DNA of 64,000 nt from the NCBI RefSeq assembly GCF_028769735.1, contig NC_088171.1, positions 91,744,912 to 91,808,911 of the forward strand, given 5' to 3'. The stretch comes from Zonotrichia leucophrys gambelii. Lineage: Eukaryota; Chordata; Aves; Passeriformes; Passerellidae. A program made the position numbers and the translations under genes. This document shows, one piece after another, positions 35,125-49,500 of this stretch. Under the pieces are notes generated by a model. The model worked only from the letters and a program-made list of their open reading frames with translations, was not told where the DNA came from and made no database searches. Numbering within the stretch: position 1 is the stretch's first letter; each line of letters begins with the position of its first letter.

Positions 35125-37541
35125 GCATTGAGTATTTCCAACACGAGTACATTGCAAAAGATGCAGATTCTACTTTGTAAGGCCAACAAAGATAAACAAC
35201 AAAACAAACAAACCAGCCCAGAACAAACAGAACAACCAGCATTTTGTCATCCTGCTGATACAAAACTACAGCAAATTTTAGTCTATAGCCTTCTTAGTTA
35301 TCAGTTCGGACAGCTGCCTGTCATGGACATTTCTCCATTAATGATCAAAGAGCACTGAATGGATGGAATGTTTGTGTACAGGATACAGACATTTCTGCTC
35401 TAAAGGCAATTTTTTTTTTTTTATTCCTAAATTAGCAAGGGGTAATATGTGGATATTTTAATAATCAAAAGCCAGCCAAGAACCCACTGGAAACACTGAA
35501 AATTGTAGATTTATTTCCATTATTTAGTCATTAATCTTAAAATCTCCTGAACAACAGCAGGCTACCTGCCCACTTCCTGTGTCATATCCAGAAAAGAGAA
35601 ATCCAGCTCAACTGGCAGCTATTATGGCTGTAGGCTAACAGAAACCAGCAGTGAAAAATTCAAAGCAAACTGAGCTCATCCATGTCTGAAATCCCCCAGG
35701 ACTACAGAGATGCCAGATTTCTGTAGCAGCCAGGATTGCACTGCAGAAGGTGGAAGCCCCACAGGCTGAAGTGCACAGTATTTATGGAGTTTTCCCACAC
35801 CACAGGTGAACACCATGCTCAAGCCCTAAAAAGCCTGCTAGGACACAGGGATGCATTAGAAGAGCTGACAGAAGTACACCTTTCTCAACCCTGGCTTCAA
35901 AGGAAGCACAGAAAAGAGGCATATTCACTTTTCTGTGAGCAGAAAAGTAAATCTCAATCTTGCTAACCTGAGGAAAGGCTGAAGGAAGAGAAGCTAAGTC
36001 CACTGGGTGCAAACCTCATGTGGTACCCATTTCCCAACTCCTAAAACCCCCTCAAATCTCTCAATTAATTGAAAACATCTATTTCTGAGGTGATAGAATG
36101 GTTCCTGGCTTCCACTGTATGACAGACCAACAGACTGTTTTAATGTGTCATACATGGTATTATCAAACATTTATCTTGTTGTTCAAGCTTTTTATTCAGC
36201 TGATGATTTGAGGCAGTGGATCAGAAATAGGTGCTAACTGTTTTATTTCTGGGGTTTTTAAAGCTAGCTAGTAAGATAGCATAATTCTGATATTTATTCA
36301 TCATTAAAGAACTTTGACATGTTCACCTTCCCTGCAAATGCAGATTTATTTTACTATTGGTTTTTTCAACCTTCTTCCTTCAGTGACATTCAGGGTGGTT
36401 AAACATATTAAGACTGTAGGCTTAAACTACATACACTTATTATCTTTAACACCTTGCTTCTCTAGATATGCTACCAAAGAAATTTTCTTATTTTGGATTT
36501 CTCAGCTTTAGTTCTTGCAAAAAAACAGCACAGGTTTGTGTGCAATCACACTGAACTAGAGGTAGGCAGCTCTCCCACTCAGCTCATTTTCCCAAAGTAA
36601 ATCAACACTTTACTTCAGGAAGCTTTTGTAGGAAATGACTGTTTATCTCAGCCTGTAGCACTCCTCCCCCTTGAAATCAAACAGGCTTTAATACACCTTT
36701 GTCACTTCAGGCAGCTTAAGTGGGATACAGCACTGCTTTTAAAGTCCTTTTGATGGGATTCCTAAAGTTTTGGCAATTTAAGAGCTGGACTTCTGTTGCT
36801 GATTTGAGAAACCAGTGAAGAGCAACTCGTATCAGAATGGATGAAACCAGTCAAACATTTGATGTAAACACTTAGGATATGGTTTTACATCAATTTGTTT
36901 GCAGTAGAAACCAACTGGAATATGACATAGGAATCCACAAGCTACTGAGAGAACCAGCACCACCACAAAGGATGGAATGGACTTATCTGCCTTTCTGTAT
37001 AAACCAGGTGGATGCAGAAGAGATGAGTTTTTACCAATAAATATATGCTAACCATTACATGTCTTGTCCTTGTTTTACTTTGCTCACTGTGCTTTGTATC
37101 CACTGATTTTAACTGTGCTAAAATAAAAACCACTGTTGTTTTACTTCTGTAAACCAGCAAAACCAATGAAGTAAAAAACATCACATATAATTACATACAG
37201 TAAATAAATTCAGTAAAAAAACAACCTACCCCCTCCCCCCAAAACAATACAAATAATATAGATTTGGCCATGTTTTACTAAGTACCACTTTCCAAGTACC
37301 ATAAGCAATGCTAAATCCCAAGTAAAAAAAATACAATTAAAAACAAACAAAACTCAAACAAACCCCAAATTTTACAGTGTTCCTTTCTATCAGGCAAGAA
37401 GGGAGGGAAGTACACAACAACAAAGCACACCAACAAAAATATCTAGTCTATATCAAATGTACCTTTCCAATAAGGAAATTCGTAGAAAAAAACCTCTACC
37501 ACTTATAATTTAACACCAAGGTGTCTTCCTGGCAACCAGGA

Positions 37542-40500
37542 TTACAAGTTTATGCTGAATACAATCTTATGTTCAAATACTGAGATAAGCAGCATTATCC
37601 CAAATCCCAGGAGAATGCCAGCATTCTGTAACAGGAAGTATCCCCACCGGCTACATCCATGGTCACTGGCATCATTGTGGAGCATTTCAGGTACCTAAAC
37701 AAACAAGGAGGTGTTAAATACCTTCAAAAGAAACAGCTGCTTCAAATCATTAATTATTAAGCTGTGCTACACAAAATTCAAACAGGTCTAGGTACTTACC
37801 ATATCCACAAGAGCCACATACATGAACAAGCCAGCAGTAAGTGCAAATATCCACATTGAAACGTTGTCTGCATAATGACCAATGAGGATCCCAGTGGCCA
37901 TCCCAAGGTAGGCCAGCATAGCTGACAGAGCGTTGTAAAGCACAGCTTGCTTGACAGTCATACCAGCTTTTAGGAGGACAGCAAAATCTCCTATAACAGG
38001 GGAAAAAAAAAGCCAAGACAAAGTTTTTATTCTTGGGTAGGTACTGCAGTGTTGTCTTATTTACTAAGCTACTTTTATGCTGGTATTTGCCTTATTTTTT
38101 TTCCTTCATAAAGTCAGAAATCACTGAGGGACAGAAATTTAAAGGGTGCACATGAACAACAACACAGCAGCAAATACTGTAAGTTTATAATTTTAAAGTC
38201 TTTGCATTTGGGAAAGAAGCAGCTTCTTGCTGAATCACAGAACATCCTGACTTGGAAAGGACCCAGAAGGATCATCAAGTCTAACCCCTGGCCCTGCACA
38301 GGACAGCCCCAAGATCACACCATGTGCCAGAGAGCATTGTCCAAACACTCCTGGAACACTCAGCCTTGGTGCTGTGACCCCTTCCCTGGGGAGTCTGTTC
38401 CAATGCCCAAACACCCTCTGGGGTGAGGGTTTTCACCCTCTGGTTGAAAAACACTGTCCCAATATCCAACTTATATCTTTCTAGACACAACTTCAGGCCA
38501 TTCCCTTGGATCCTGTCACAGGAGAGAAGAGATCAGTGCCTGCCCCTTGTCTTCCCCTCATGAGAAAGCTGTAGAGTGCAATGAGGTCTCCCCTCAGTCT
38601 CCTCCAGGCTGAACAGACCAAGTGACCTCAGCTGCTCCTCTAATGGGTTCCCCTCCAGCCCCTTCCCCATCTTTGTACCCCTCCTTTGGATGGTCTTGAA
38701 TAGCTTCATATCCTCAAGCAGTTTGAATTTAAACCACCACTGTAAAATGCTGTAGTACCTGATATGCCTGAGTGTTCCTACAGTAGAATATTCCCACTCA
38801 ATTGCATATTCAATTTATCATCCTGTAACTGCTCTTTGTACTTGTAATCTGTTTTATAAATTTAATGTCATTTCTTTATTAATTTCCATAAATGATCCTT
38901 AACGTCTTATTTATACTTGATGGAATGATAGACCACCAGCCAGAAACAGATTTTCTGTAATTCAGAAAATATTTTTTCTAAACCGGAGGAATGTAAGCTT
39001 ATTATTTGAAAATAAAATGGATTCTTTATAAGTTATCTCCAGTTAAAGTAAACAAAAGCAATTTTCAAAGCTGATTTGAGTCATTTTTTACAACAGCTTT
39101 TCCTATAAGCTATTGCAAGATGAACTGGTATATTGCTTAGCATTAATAACTGTTCAATTTTATTCCCAGCTAACCTCAACTAGTTCCATTTGTTTCAATT
39201 TTCCTATGCCACTTCACATTCTCTGGTAAAGAAGGTATTTCCTATCAAATCTTCTGTTCTGATTAAAGAAGTATGATTTAAATTTTAAAAGATTTTTGTT
39301 ATTTCTAAAACCAACAGAACAGTTGAATCTAAAATTATCAGGTTCATAAGATGAATTTACTTCCTATATCTGAACTAACAACATTTAGTATGTGTAATTA
39401 ATACAAGTTCCATGATTACTATGAACAAGACTCAATTTTTCCCAACCCATAAAATCAGGTATGGTTTCTCCATAATGTATTTCTGTATAATACTACTGTA
39501 CAAATATATCACACTGTTTATGTAGAGAGAGTTTAAAGTTTATGCATACTGGTTTACAAGCTCCATTAAATGAAACAATGTTCTCCCCTCTGGGGAATAA
39601 AACCCTCAAAAAAGTGAAAGCAAACTCTTCTTCCTTCATTCTATACACCAAGTGTGACTGTAACCATGACATCTGAGAAATAAACACCAGTTGCACACCC
39701 AAAATGATTTGACAACTGGAAAGATCAGCTTTGTCTCAAATTCAACTAAGCACATCCATCCTGTCCTCACCAGCTGCCCTTCAAAAGGGCCAAATACTCA
39801 ACTCATATTGTAAGACATGACAATAATCTCTCATGGGACTGCACATGAATTTAAATCACTTGAGCTTGAAAGACAAACTGTTTCCAGAAAGATTTCCAAG
39901 TAGTTTCAAGTTTAATTTAGAGCTACAGCAGTTCTTTGCAAGACTTAATGAAAAAGCAGCAAATGTTATGCAGAAAGTACTTTGACTAATCATGACCTTC
40001 TTTTTAGCAGCACAAGCAGGAGAATAAAATTAAGGAGAGATGTGAGAAAATTCTGTCATGCATTCTCCTGCAATTCACAGCTTATGTTATATACAAGGAG
40101 AATAAAAACTACAACTAAAGTAGACAGAAAATGCTGTAATTGCAAGAGACAGTTTTAACCAGAGTAGCTGAAATATTTAGATTTTTAAACTACTAATTCA
40201 ATTTAGAAATGATTAAACAGTCTTGAAGTAAATCAGAGTATCCTTGAACAGAGAACCTGATAAAGTTGTCTGATCAAATTTCTCTTCTCCCACATGCACC
40301 TGTAAGGACATACACACACTGCATATGGAAATGCTGGGGGTCTTTCTCTCTCACAGCACTGGGGTCTTACCTAGTTCATGAGGTAATTCATGGCAAAATA
40401 CAGCCACAGAAGTGCTTAAACCACTAGATAACCCTTCAGTAAAGGCTGCTCCTATGAAGAGACAGGAAAAAAAAAACAAAAAGCAAACAAAACATTACTA

Positions 40501-43500
40501 CATATTCAGAAGTGCAGAAGCACTGTTGCACATGCTTGTGTCATATTAGCACATATATTTCACTCAAATTTTAACTTGTGGAAGCATTTAAAGTTTAACT
40601 GAACAGTTGTTTATGATCCTTAAGTCACAAAATTCTTCTTCAGAATCTTGCTGTTAAAGTAAACCACATTTCACTACCTTATTTCTGAACTAAGCCAAAT
40701 GTACCTTTCACCATAATCCTTCCCCAAAAACGCAATAAATGGAAATACTGTCCAAAAATTCTTTTTTATTTAAGATACAAAGGGAACAAAGCAGCTCAAG
40801 AGTCAGACACTTTAGGAAAGGAAAGTCAAGACAACAATAAGAGAGGCTACAAAATCACAGTGATGGATTGATTTCTAAGCAGCTTGCTTTAAGGTAAATA
40901 CCACAGCAGGTTGCTTTGAAGTGGAGAAAAAAAGCCCAAGAACCACAAAAACCCCTTAAACTAGTCCAACAGTCCTCATCTTTCTTGCCTTCTCTGCTCC
41001 TCCTGTTGCTTGCCATTTTTCTCATTTGGCAGCAGCCCAGGAGGACGCAGCACACTGCAGAGCTGCAGCACAGCTCACACACGGCATGTCAGGGCCCCAG
41101 CTGCATGGAGAGCCTCTCCAAGGTGCACAGCCACATCCAGCTTCCCCTTCAGCTGCTACCAGGAGCCTGCCAGCACACCAGATGCTGCCAACAAGCAGTC
41201 AAAGAGGCACAAAGCCATGTCACAGCGGCTGGCACACAAGGGACCCAGGAGAACTGCTCCCAGAGGAAGCACTACACTGGCAATGACTCCACTGGAGACA
41301 ATCCTTTTTTTTCACTGGGGAAGCTACCTGTTGATCAACTCTTGAGGGACCCAGCTATCCAGGTCTTCAAGTGCAAGAAATGACGGATGCTCCTCCCTGA
41401 AGTGATGACAGCAGCAGCACCATTTGCCTGGGATGTGTGCTGTGGCATCCAGGCAAGAGGATGCAGGATGTGGTGAGGAGGCACCTTTGTGGTGACAAAT
41501 GGGATGGAGAGAGTCTTCAGAAGAGGTTCTACAGAGGCAAAGGCCAAGCCCATCAGACTACAGAGGGAAGCAAGACCAAAGTAGCACTGGAACAGGAAAC
41601 ATGAACTGGAAAGGAAACAAGAGATGAGTAACATTTGAAAACAGTGAAGTCTGGCAACAGGAAGACTCTTCTGTTCCCACTGCAGCTCACTAGCCCAAAG
41701 AACATGGTCATGACCCTGGCAGCAGTGAGAGGATAAGTGAGTCCTGCCTTGCCCAGCAGTTCAGTACATCAGATTAGAAGTACAAAATGAAAGAAAAGAT
41801 TTTTTTTTTAGTGATAGGAGATTCCCTCCCATGCAGGACAACGACAGACCTGCTGACCTGTTGCCAAGGGAAGTCCATGGGTTTCCCAGAGCCTGCCTGA
41901 TGGATGCTGTGGAGACACCACCAAAGCCTGTCTAGCCTGCCATGGCTAGACATGCCAGCTTTCTAGAGGCACAGAATACAATTCACTTTGGGTTTTTTTG
42001 GCTACCTCCATGAAGGGGTTCCTTGGCCACAGAGAGCTCCAGTATAAAAGTATGAGTAAACTGTGGTTCCATGTGTCTATTCAGTTTCTTGGTCAATCAG
42101 AGTAACACTAGGAATAAGGTTACAAATCATCTAACCAAGGAAAGGTGGTGGATAAGGCTACCTATGAACATAGAATATCACCACTCCCACAAAGAGTCTT
42201 CAGCTGTGGAGGTCACACAGTACTGGACACACAAACCAGGATGTTCCTTAAGTGTATTGGTCATGGTTTCCTACTACAGAGGATACAAAAACCAGCCGGG
42301 ATTAGCATTGTCAATTGACCTGCTGCTCAAAAACAAGGAAAAACTGATGGCAGATACAGCAAAAAATGACATCTTGTGAGCATGAGGTAACTGAGTTCAG
42401 GACACAGGAGGAGGCTGGAAGAAGAAGAAGCAAAACTAAGACTCTAGGCTTTAGTGAAGCAGATTCTGACTTATTTAAGGAATTGCAGTGTAGGGAATGA
42501 GTCAAAAGAGATAATGTGGCCAGAAGGGATGGCCAGTTTGCAGAGCACAGAAATAAACAAACAAACAAACCTGTTTGTGCAGGAACACTTGCAAAAGATG
42601 TGCCTAGCTAAGCTGTGTGTTATTAAGATTTAAATTATATTTTGAATCTTAATAACAGTAAGTAATTAAGATTCAAAAAGGAAGCACTCAAGAAATAGGA
42701 ACAAAGACTGGGAACTTAGCAAAGAAGCCAAAAGCAGTGGAACTAAAGGGAAGAAGACCAAAGCCCAGCTTCAACTAAAACTAGCAAGATTCCAAGGATA
42801 ACAAGAAACAGTTCTACAAGAATGTTAGCTGAGAAACAGAGTTCATGAAAAATTCGCATCTGTTGATAGATGAGGAAGGGAATAAACAGTAGACATAACA
42901 AGAGGCAAAGCACCAGCACAGCCTTCACCTCAGTCTTTGTCAACAAAGCCAGATCCCAGCTCCATTCCAGAAAGAAAGAGACAGCAAACCACAGAAGCAA
43001 CAGTTCAGAGAAATGCAGAAAAACCTGGACCTGCTCAGGTGCACCCCAGGATGGGACTCACCTGAGGGTACTGACAGAGTTACTAGTGTGACTAAAAGGC
43101 TGCCGTTGATCATGTGTGGAAAACCATGGCTATAGAAGGCCCCACTGGAGCTCTGGGAAAAGGATAACATTATTCCCATCTTTAAGAAAGGACTCAGGAG
43201 TGGTCAGTGTCATCTCAGTTCCTTAAAAGATCATGTGGAATATCCTCTTAAAATCCCTCTCCAAAAGCTGCATCCAGCTTGAGGAAATAATTGGTCATAC
43301 AGATAGTGAATACAACAGAACTTCAGCAGGATTTCTGACACTCTCTCCTACAGCAGTCTTTTCTGGGCAAAGAGCAAATATGGGCTTGCACACTGACTGG
43401 ACTGCTGGGCCAACAGGGCCTGGTGGCTGGTAAGAAATAGAGCTCACCAGGACAAAAACTGCAACCATTTTCTTCAGTATCTTCACTAATGATCTGGATA

Positions 43501-46500
43501 AAACAGATGGCACCAACAGAAAATTTAAGGGAAAGCAGGGAGAAAGTAAGGGCTGAGGTGACACACCAAGCACGAGAGCTTTAGATAAGACCATAGCAGA
43601 CTTAATTCTTATGAAGTTCAAAGAGAAAAAGTAAGAAGTAATTAAAGTACAAGTTTAAATAACAAGAATATCTCTTTTTATTTATTCATTGCTAAAAAGA
43701 AGTCCTGAAATGTTAACAAATTGAAGATGAAATTAATATATCTGGCATTATCCCCTCTCAAGATGCTGATTTATCTTAAAATATACTTTTAAGACATGAC
43801 TTCTCTCAAAAGCTGAAGGAAAAAAATATCTATGCAAGACTAGTATAAAAATAGTGTTCTGCATTTTACTTATTTAGTTGTAATTACACCTAAAAGTTCA
43901 AATCACAGATGATCCTTTTGCACAAATGAGTCAGATGCAACAGTTCCACGCCTTAATAAAAAATAAGCACTTTTAAATCTTGTTCCTACATAATTAGCAC
44001 AACAGATTTGAGGCAAAAAGTAACGAATGGAACTTATGAATAACAAATCACATGAAGTGAATGAACTTAAATGAAGGGTTATGCTGGCTAAAGTTATCTT
44101 TACAGAAGTGTTCACGTCTTCTTTAAAATACAGATTAACTACACAAGTAGCATTGGCATTTTCACAACACCATCAATTTGATGGTTTCCCATAATACTTG
44201 TAAGCACATACAGAACTGAAAGAAACCCATATTTCCATTAGCCTGAACAAGCTACACAGCAGGACTTCTGAAAGCTATTGCTCTCACTTGTTCAATAAGC
44301 CTTTATTAACCTCTCTCATACTTTTCCCTTCATAACTATAAAGTCATAGCTCCTTCCCAAATCTCCCTAATGCCAAGAGGTAATTGATTCTGTGTCATTT
44401 GTATGCAAATCTTCCTTCTACCACATTTTTCACTACTGATCCGCTCAAAAATTTACATTTCATGCTTCAACTTTCATCAAAAATGAGATTAAATCAGAAA
44501 GTCTCTTTTCACATTACACTTTGAATTGACTGAATCTGAACAACTGCAAATATTGCTGTGAGAAAATAGTTATTATTGGGTTTCCTCTTCAAACAAGAAT
44601 GATTTTTTTCCTACAATAAAATGTACAGAAAGACTGATGCTGCTGAACTGCCTCCAGTATGCTAAACAGCCTGGAAATTAATCCAATACCTGTAAAGATT
44701 GGTCCTAAATACAATAGTCAAGATCAGGAAAGATTAGCATAAGTGCTGAAGATTATTGATTTGACTTCACTTTCTGTGACTTACTTTAACCTTTTAAATT
44801 CAATATACCTGTAATCTAGTTCTCCTTCTAAGAAAAACATGACAGAGTTCCCAAACCTGACCTCCCAGACAGAAGTCCAAAACAAAATACTCAATCTACT
44901 GTTTTTGTGATAAAGTACTTTCACTGAAGCATTATCAAGAAAGACTGAGCAACCAGATGCATTAAGGGGAAAACAGGGGCATGAACTCAGCAGAAACAAA
45001 ATGGTTTTTTACAAGTAAAATAACTGTTTATACCTGTTCCATTTTTTAAAAAATGGACTATTAAGCTCAACTTTAGGAGCAAGGTTTTGAGTATAGTATG
45101 ATCACTGTTTCAGAAAATAAAATTTTCAGGCTAAAACAGATTGAAACCAGGGCCTCATCTCCCTATCCTATCCATCAGTGCTCTGGAGGAATCCTGATGT
45201 GGAACCAGTGCCCAGTACAGGCAGGCAGGCAGATATGCCAAGTATAGAACCTGACCCTGCTGCAACACAAGAGCAGATCAAAGAGAAAAATAAATAAATC
45301 AGGCAATGGTACCAGTGGCCTGACAGAAGTGAAAAAACAGTTGCTATGTTGAAAGATACAAGCTTGTCCTAAAAAGAACTAAAATTTTAAAAAATTGCTG
45401 AGCACTTGCAGGCACAAACTTAATCTTAAATATTTTTATAAGCCTAGCTTTAGTTTTGAAACATGTTAGCTTTAACTCTCCAAAAGCAGGAAATGACGTC
45501 CAGTTTATAGATTTTGTAAAGAAACAGAGCTGCAAACACATAATTTCTGTTTCACATATCACTTACCTCCAGTTTGTTAAGCTAGAGATTTTTCTTACTT
45601 TTTAAGATGATGCTCTGAGAAAAAAGTTCAGACTTTAAAGATCCTCTGCTAATTAGCTACATCCCTAACAGAGGTAAGAGACAGCTAGAAGACTTCACTG
45701 CCTTCCCAGCATGCGCGTTAGCACTCACCAATTGCCAGCCCATCACTAAAATTGTGCAGCCCATCTCCCATGATGACCATCCAGGCCAGCGTTGCGATCC
45801 CCGCGTCCTTCAGCTCCTCGCGCGAGTAGCGCTGGCTGTGGCTGTGGGGATGGTGGTTCTGGTGATGGTGGTGGTGCAGAATGTGATGGTAGTCGTGGTG
45901 GTGGTGGCTTAGGTGATCTGTCTGTCCCAGAGTATCGTGCAAGTGAGAATGGCATTTGTTTCTGCAGCCCCTGGACACGTATTCGTTGTCAACCTCCTCT
46001 TGATGAGAATGAGCTATCATCACTTCTTCCTCCTCTTGTACTGTTGGCTGCTGAGAAATGAAGTTTGATGGATCCTGAGAGTCTGTCCCTAGATAGCCCT
46101 CAGGCCCTGTTACAAAAACCCAGAGTACAATGTTACACATTTTTAAAATCACCTAAGAAGCAAAGATACAATAAACAGTTTGGCTATGTGAAGCAGCAAA
46201 GAAGTTTAGAAGTTGAGACTGATAATACAATTTCCTGAACCACAAGATTTTTTGGAAACGTTTCTACAACTTATTCAGATTTTAGAGATAATTCCCAATA
46301 GGTGAAATAAGGAAAACTTTTAGTTTCTGTCCCCTACTACTGAAGCAGCTCTTACATTACGGACACAAATGCTTCCTAAAAGGCAAAAAATCTTTTCCTC
46401 TAAGACTCACTGCAATTTAAACAGCAGCAAAAGGCTCCAAGTCCCAGTCTCACAGCAAGAAGACTGTTAGTTCAATTACTTCAGAAAAATCAAGTATCTG

Positions 46501-49500
46501 AGAAGCATGTGCCATTTACTAATCTCAGGGCTGAAGAACAAGGATGTGGAAGAAGATTATGTTATAGATAATTTTGGAAACTCCTGTATTTCAAAAACAA
46601 ATACAGGCACTTGAGTTTAACACCTGGAAAATAAACACTAAAAAATAAAGTTATCAATATAGACCATGAAATACCCTCATATAAACATTGCTGACACACC
46701 ACAGTTGGTTCTTTTAACTAACTGCTGAAACTTGATAAATTTTTCCTCTGCAAGTAAATGAATAAATATTTTTTTCTACATCACAGACAAGTATTTTATT
46801 ACTTATAAAATTACTCTGAAAAACAGAACATCTCTTTTATCAACAACAGCTAACAAGTAACTAGTCTGGTGTGTTTTGGTTTAAAGCATGATGTTGGGGA
46901 TAACATGGTCATTTGCACTCTGAATGTTGAGCTTCAAGTATTGTCTCCAATTTTGTAATATTACATTTATAAATAAATAATCAAACTAACGAAACCCAGA
47001 AATCTAAATGAGTGATGCATATAACATCTAGCAGTCTAAAGAGAAGTGTAGAAAGTGTAGGTGTATTGCAGCTTTCCCAGAATGACTTCAGCTTCTGCTG
47101 CTAAAATGAAAAGGCTTTAAGTTCCCAAACTGCGAATTCACTACTTGTAACCCACTGATCCTTTTCAAAGGAAAGCAGCAAATAGACCTAGTGCTCCACA
47201 TAGCAGCAGACAGACAGGTTTTGCTCTGAAAATAATTCAAATAGGCAGTGTTCCAACCTACAGTAAGAAGCAGATCTACGAGCTGCCATCAATCAGGTGT
47301 TTTTTAAACAGTGCTGCCACAAAGCAACAACTGTGTGATATTAATGAGACTTACGATCATCCGTATCCAACTTTTCTTCATTCGTTGAAAACTTCTTACT
47401 TTCTCCATCATCTTCATTTTTTTTCTTATTCCAAAAGAAAATACTGCAGTTACAAATATTTTACTTATTTTTCAGGATATACATGAGCAACATTATATTC
47501 ACAACATTTATGCAGCCTGCACAGAAAGAGGACAACATGGATGCCATATAAAGATTAGAAACCTATTAAAGTAGGATGACAAAGGTTCTTCAGGCTCCAT
47601 AGGAGGGGACAAAACACAAAACAAAACAAAGAAGATCATAAACAAACAAACCAGCCCACACACACAAATGCCCTACATTTCTCACAAGAAATAAGCAGAA
47701 GATTTTCATCTCATCTGAGAAGTGACATGCATTCAATGGTGACTAATTTCTTCTGCTCATTCTTTTCTATGATAATGTCAATATAATGTTTTTTTATAAT
47801 ATACAGAAGGAAAACCAAGTAAAATCTCTCCTCCTTGCCAACTAAAGTCTGTATCACAACAATTTGTGATCAGTGACTCAATATCTTGGAAGGCATAATT
47901 AGTGTAACAGGAAATCCATTCCTTGTGGCTGGGAGGAGACAAAATTCTTGCTCTGCTTGAAACTCCTCATGTTCTTTCCTGTCAAATAAATTTGACTAGA
48001 GATAGGGAAACCTCACAGTTAGTTTAGCTTCAGTATAAACCACACCAACACAAGCTCCCATGATCAAAGAGCTTACATGGCATCTTCCCTGCAACTACTG
48101 CCTTAATGACCAATTTAATGAGAAAACTAAACTGAGATTATCAGTCTTTGAGGTAGCCTAGCAATTACCTATTTTTAAACTAAGTAATTAGTATTTACTA
48201 ACTTTCCTCAAGCAAGGCTTAGGATTGGTTGGAACCAGATGACCTTTAAGATACCTTCCAAGTCAAACCACTCCATGATTCTAATCTGTCACTAACTTCT
48301 GCTTAATTTTTCATATTGAGTCAATTTTGATATAATTCTTTATTCCTGGCTACACAGGCCTTTAAAGAACTATTATGAGTAACTGGCAAGTTACCAACAC
48401 TAATACCTGCTAAAATTCAGTTATTTACCTTACACATAAAAAACAGCATAACAATCTGAGAGCTGCATTTTGCATTTTTGGGGGAGAGAAGGGAAAGCAC
48501 CAAGAGGCTTGACAGACTGTTTCCTCATGGAATGCTATTCCATAAAGTCACTTTCTAGAGTATACTTGGATTCTTATTTATGTAAGAACTTACTGCCAAC
48601 CCTTACCTGTCTGTGCAAGTGCTCTCCTCGATAGCAGTACAAAAACTGTACAAACTTATTGCATCCAGGATTAGAATTAAAATATTAATAAAACCAGTTC
48701 AGAGAGTTATAAATGTCTCAAGATGTCAGAAAGCAGTCAGTAATGAAGTGAGTTCCTAAATCACTCTGTTAAAATTGAAGATGCAACTGGACATTTTCTT
48801 TTTAAACAATTCACTGCAATGTCAAACCCTGTACTATATTGTCTGGTAATGGAGATAGCAAAGAGCCCTTAATAAAGGTTTAGAAGTGTATGCGTCCCTA
48901 ATAAAAACAACATTCTAATACTAACCCAGTCAGCCATTGCTATTAAATCAAAAGATATATGATATTCATGGGACGTTTTTTAGTAAGTGTTTTCAGAAAT
49001 GATAATGTAATACAATAGAGTTTCAGAGTAATAGTCTCCTTACCTTTTTCTTCTTGTCTTTAAATTGTTTTATTAAAGTGATCAAATGCTCCACTAGAAA
49101 CATGAAGTACAAGCCTCCAAGGGCTGTAAGTCCTTTCCATGTAGAATCCAGGTAAGCATTCTCCTCTGTACTTTGAAAAACAAGATGTTTGTACATAGAG
49201 CCTTTTTGGTCAAGCAGAGGCTTTTCGTGGTGATGGTGATGGTTTCCATGAGACTAAGGGGAGAACAAAAAGGGGAAAGTCATTATATTCAAAAGAAATG
49301 TAATGTAAGAAACATAAAGGGTATTCTTCACAACATTTTCCTCAAGTCTGGAGTCCAGACTTGACAATTTTCACAGGGCAAATGCTCTGCTTACAGACTC
49401 AATTACAAAGGAATCTGTTGGTTGGAAATTTGTTGATAGGAAGAAACCTTGCAAGGACTGAGCACAGGCCTACACACTGAAGCTGCATGGACACTGCTTA

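Larger units (their letters stand above)
34398..37541 (-). other. SLC39A6: SLC39A6 3' UTR and downstream region (end uncertain)
   Basis: About 3.1 kb between the SLC39A6 stop codon and the ABITRAM promoter. It is AT-rich with no convincing coding frame. Several AATAAA hexamers occur on the - strand (complements at 36345-36350, 36293-36298, 36242-36247, 36191-36196, 35510-35515 and 34398-34403), so the 3' UTR may be anywhere from about 1.2 to 3.1 kb, possibly with alternative polyadenylation. It contains copy B of the 98-bp duplication. Confidence 0.5.

Noticed and set aside
40916..41383. 155-codon + strand frame inside SLC39A6 intron
   Set aside because: It lies in the degraded CR1-like sequence, overlaps other frames of similar length and has no recognisable domain.
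45792..46061. Gly/Ser-rich + strand frame opposite the His-rich loop exon
   Set aside because: It is the antisense shadow of the His-codon-rich SLC39A6 exon 45729-46106.
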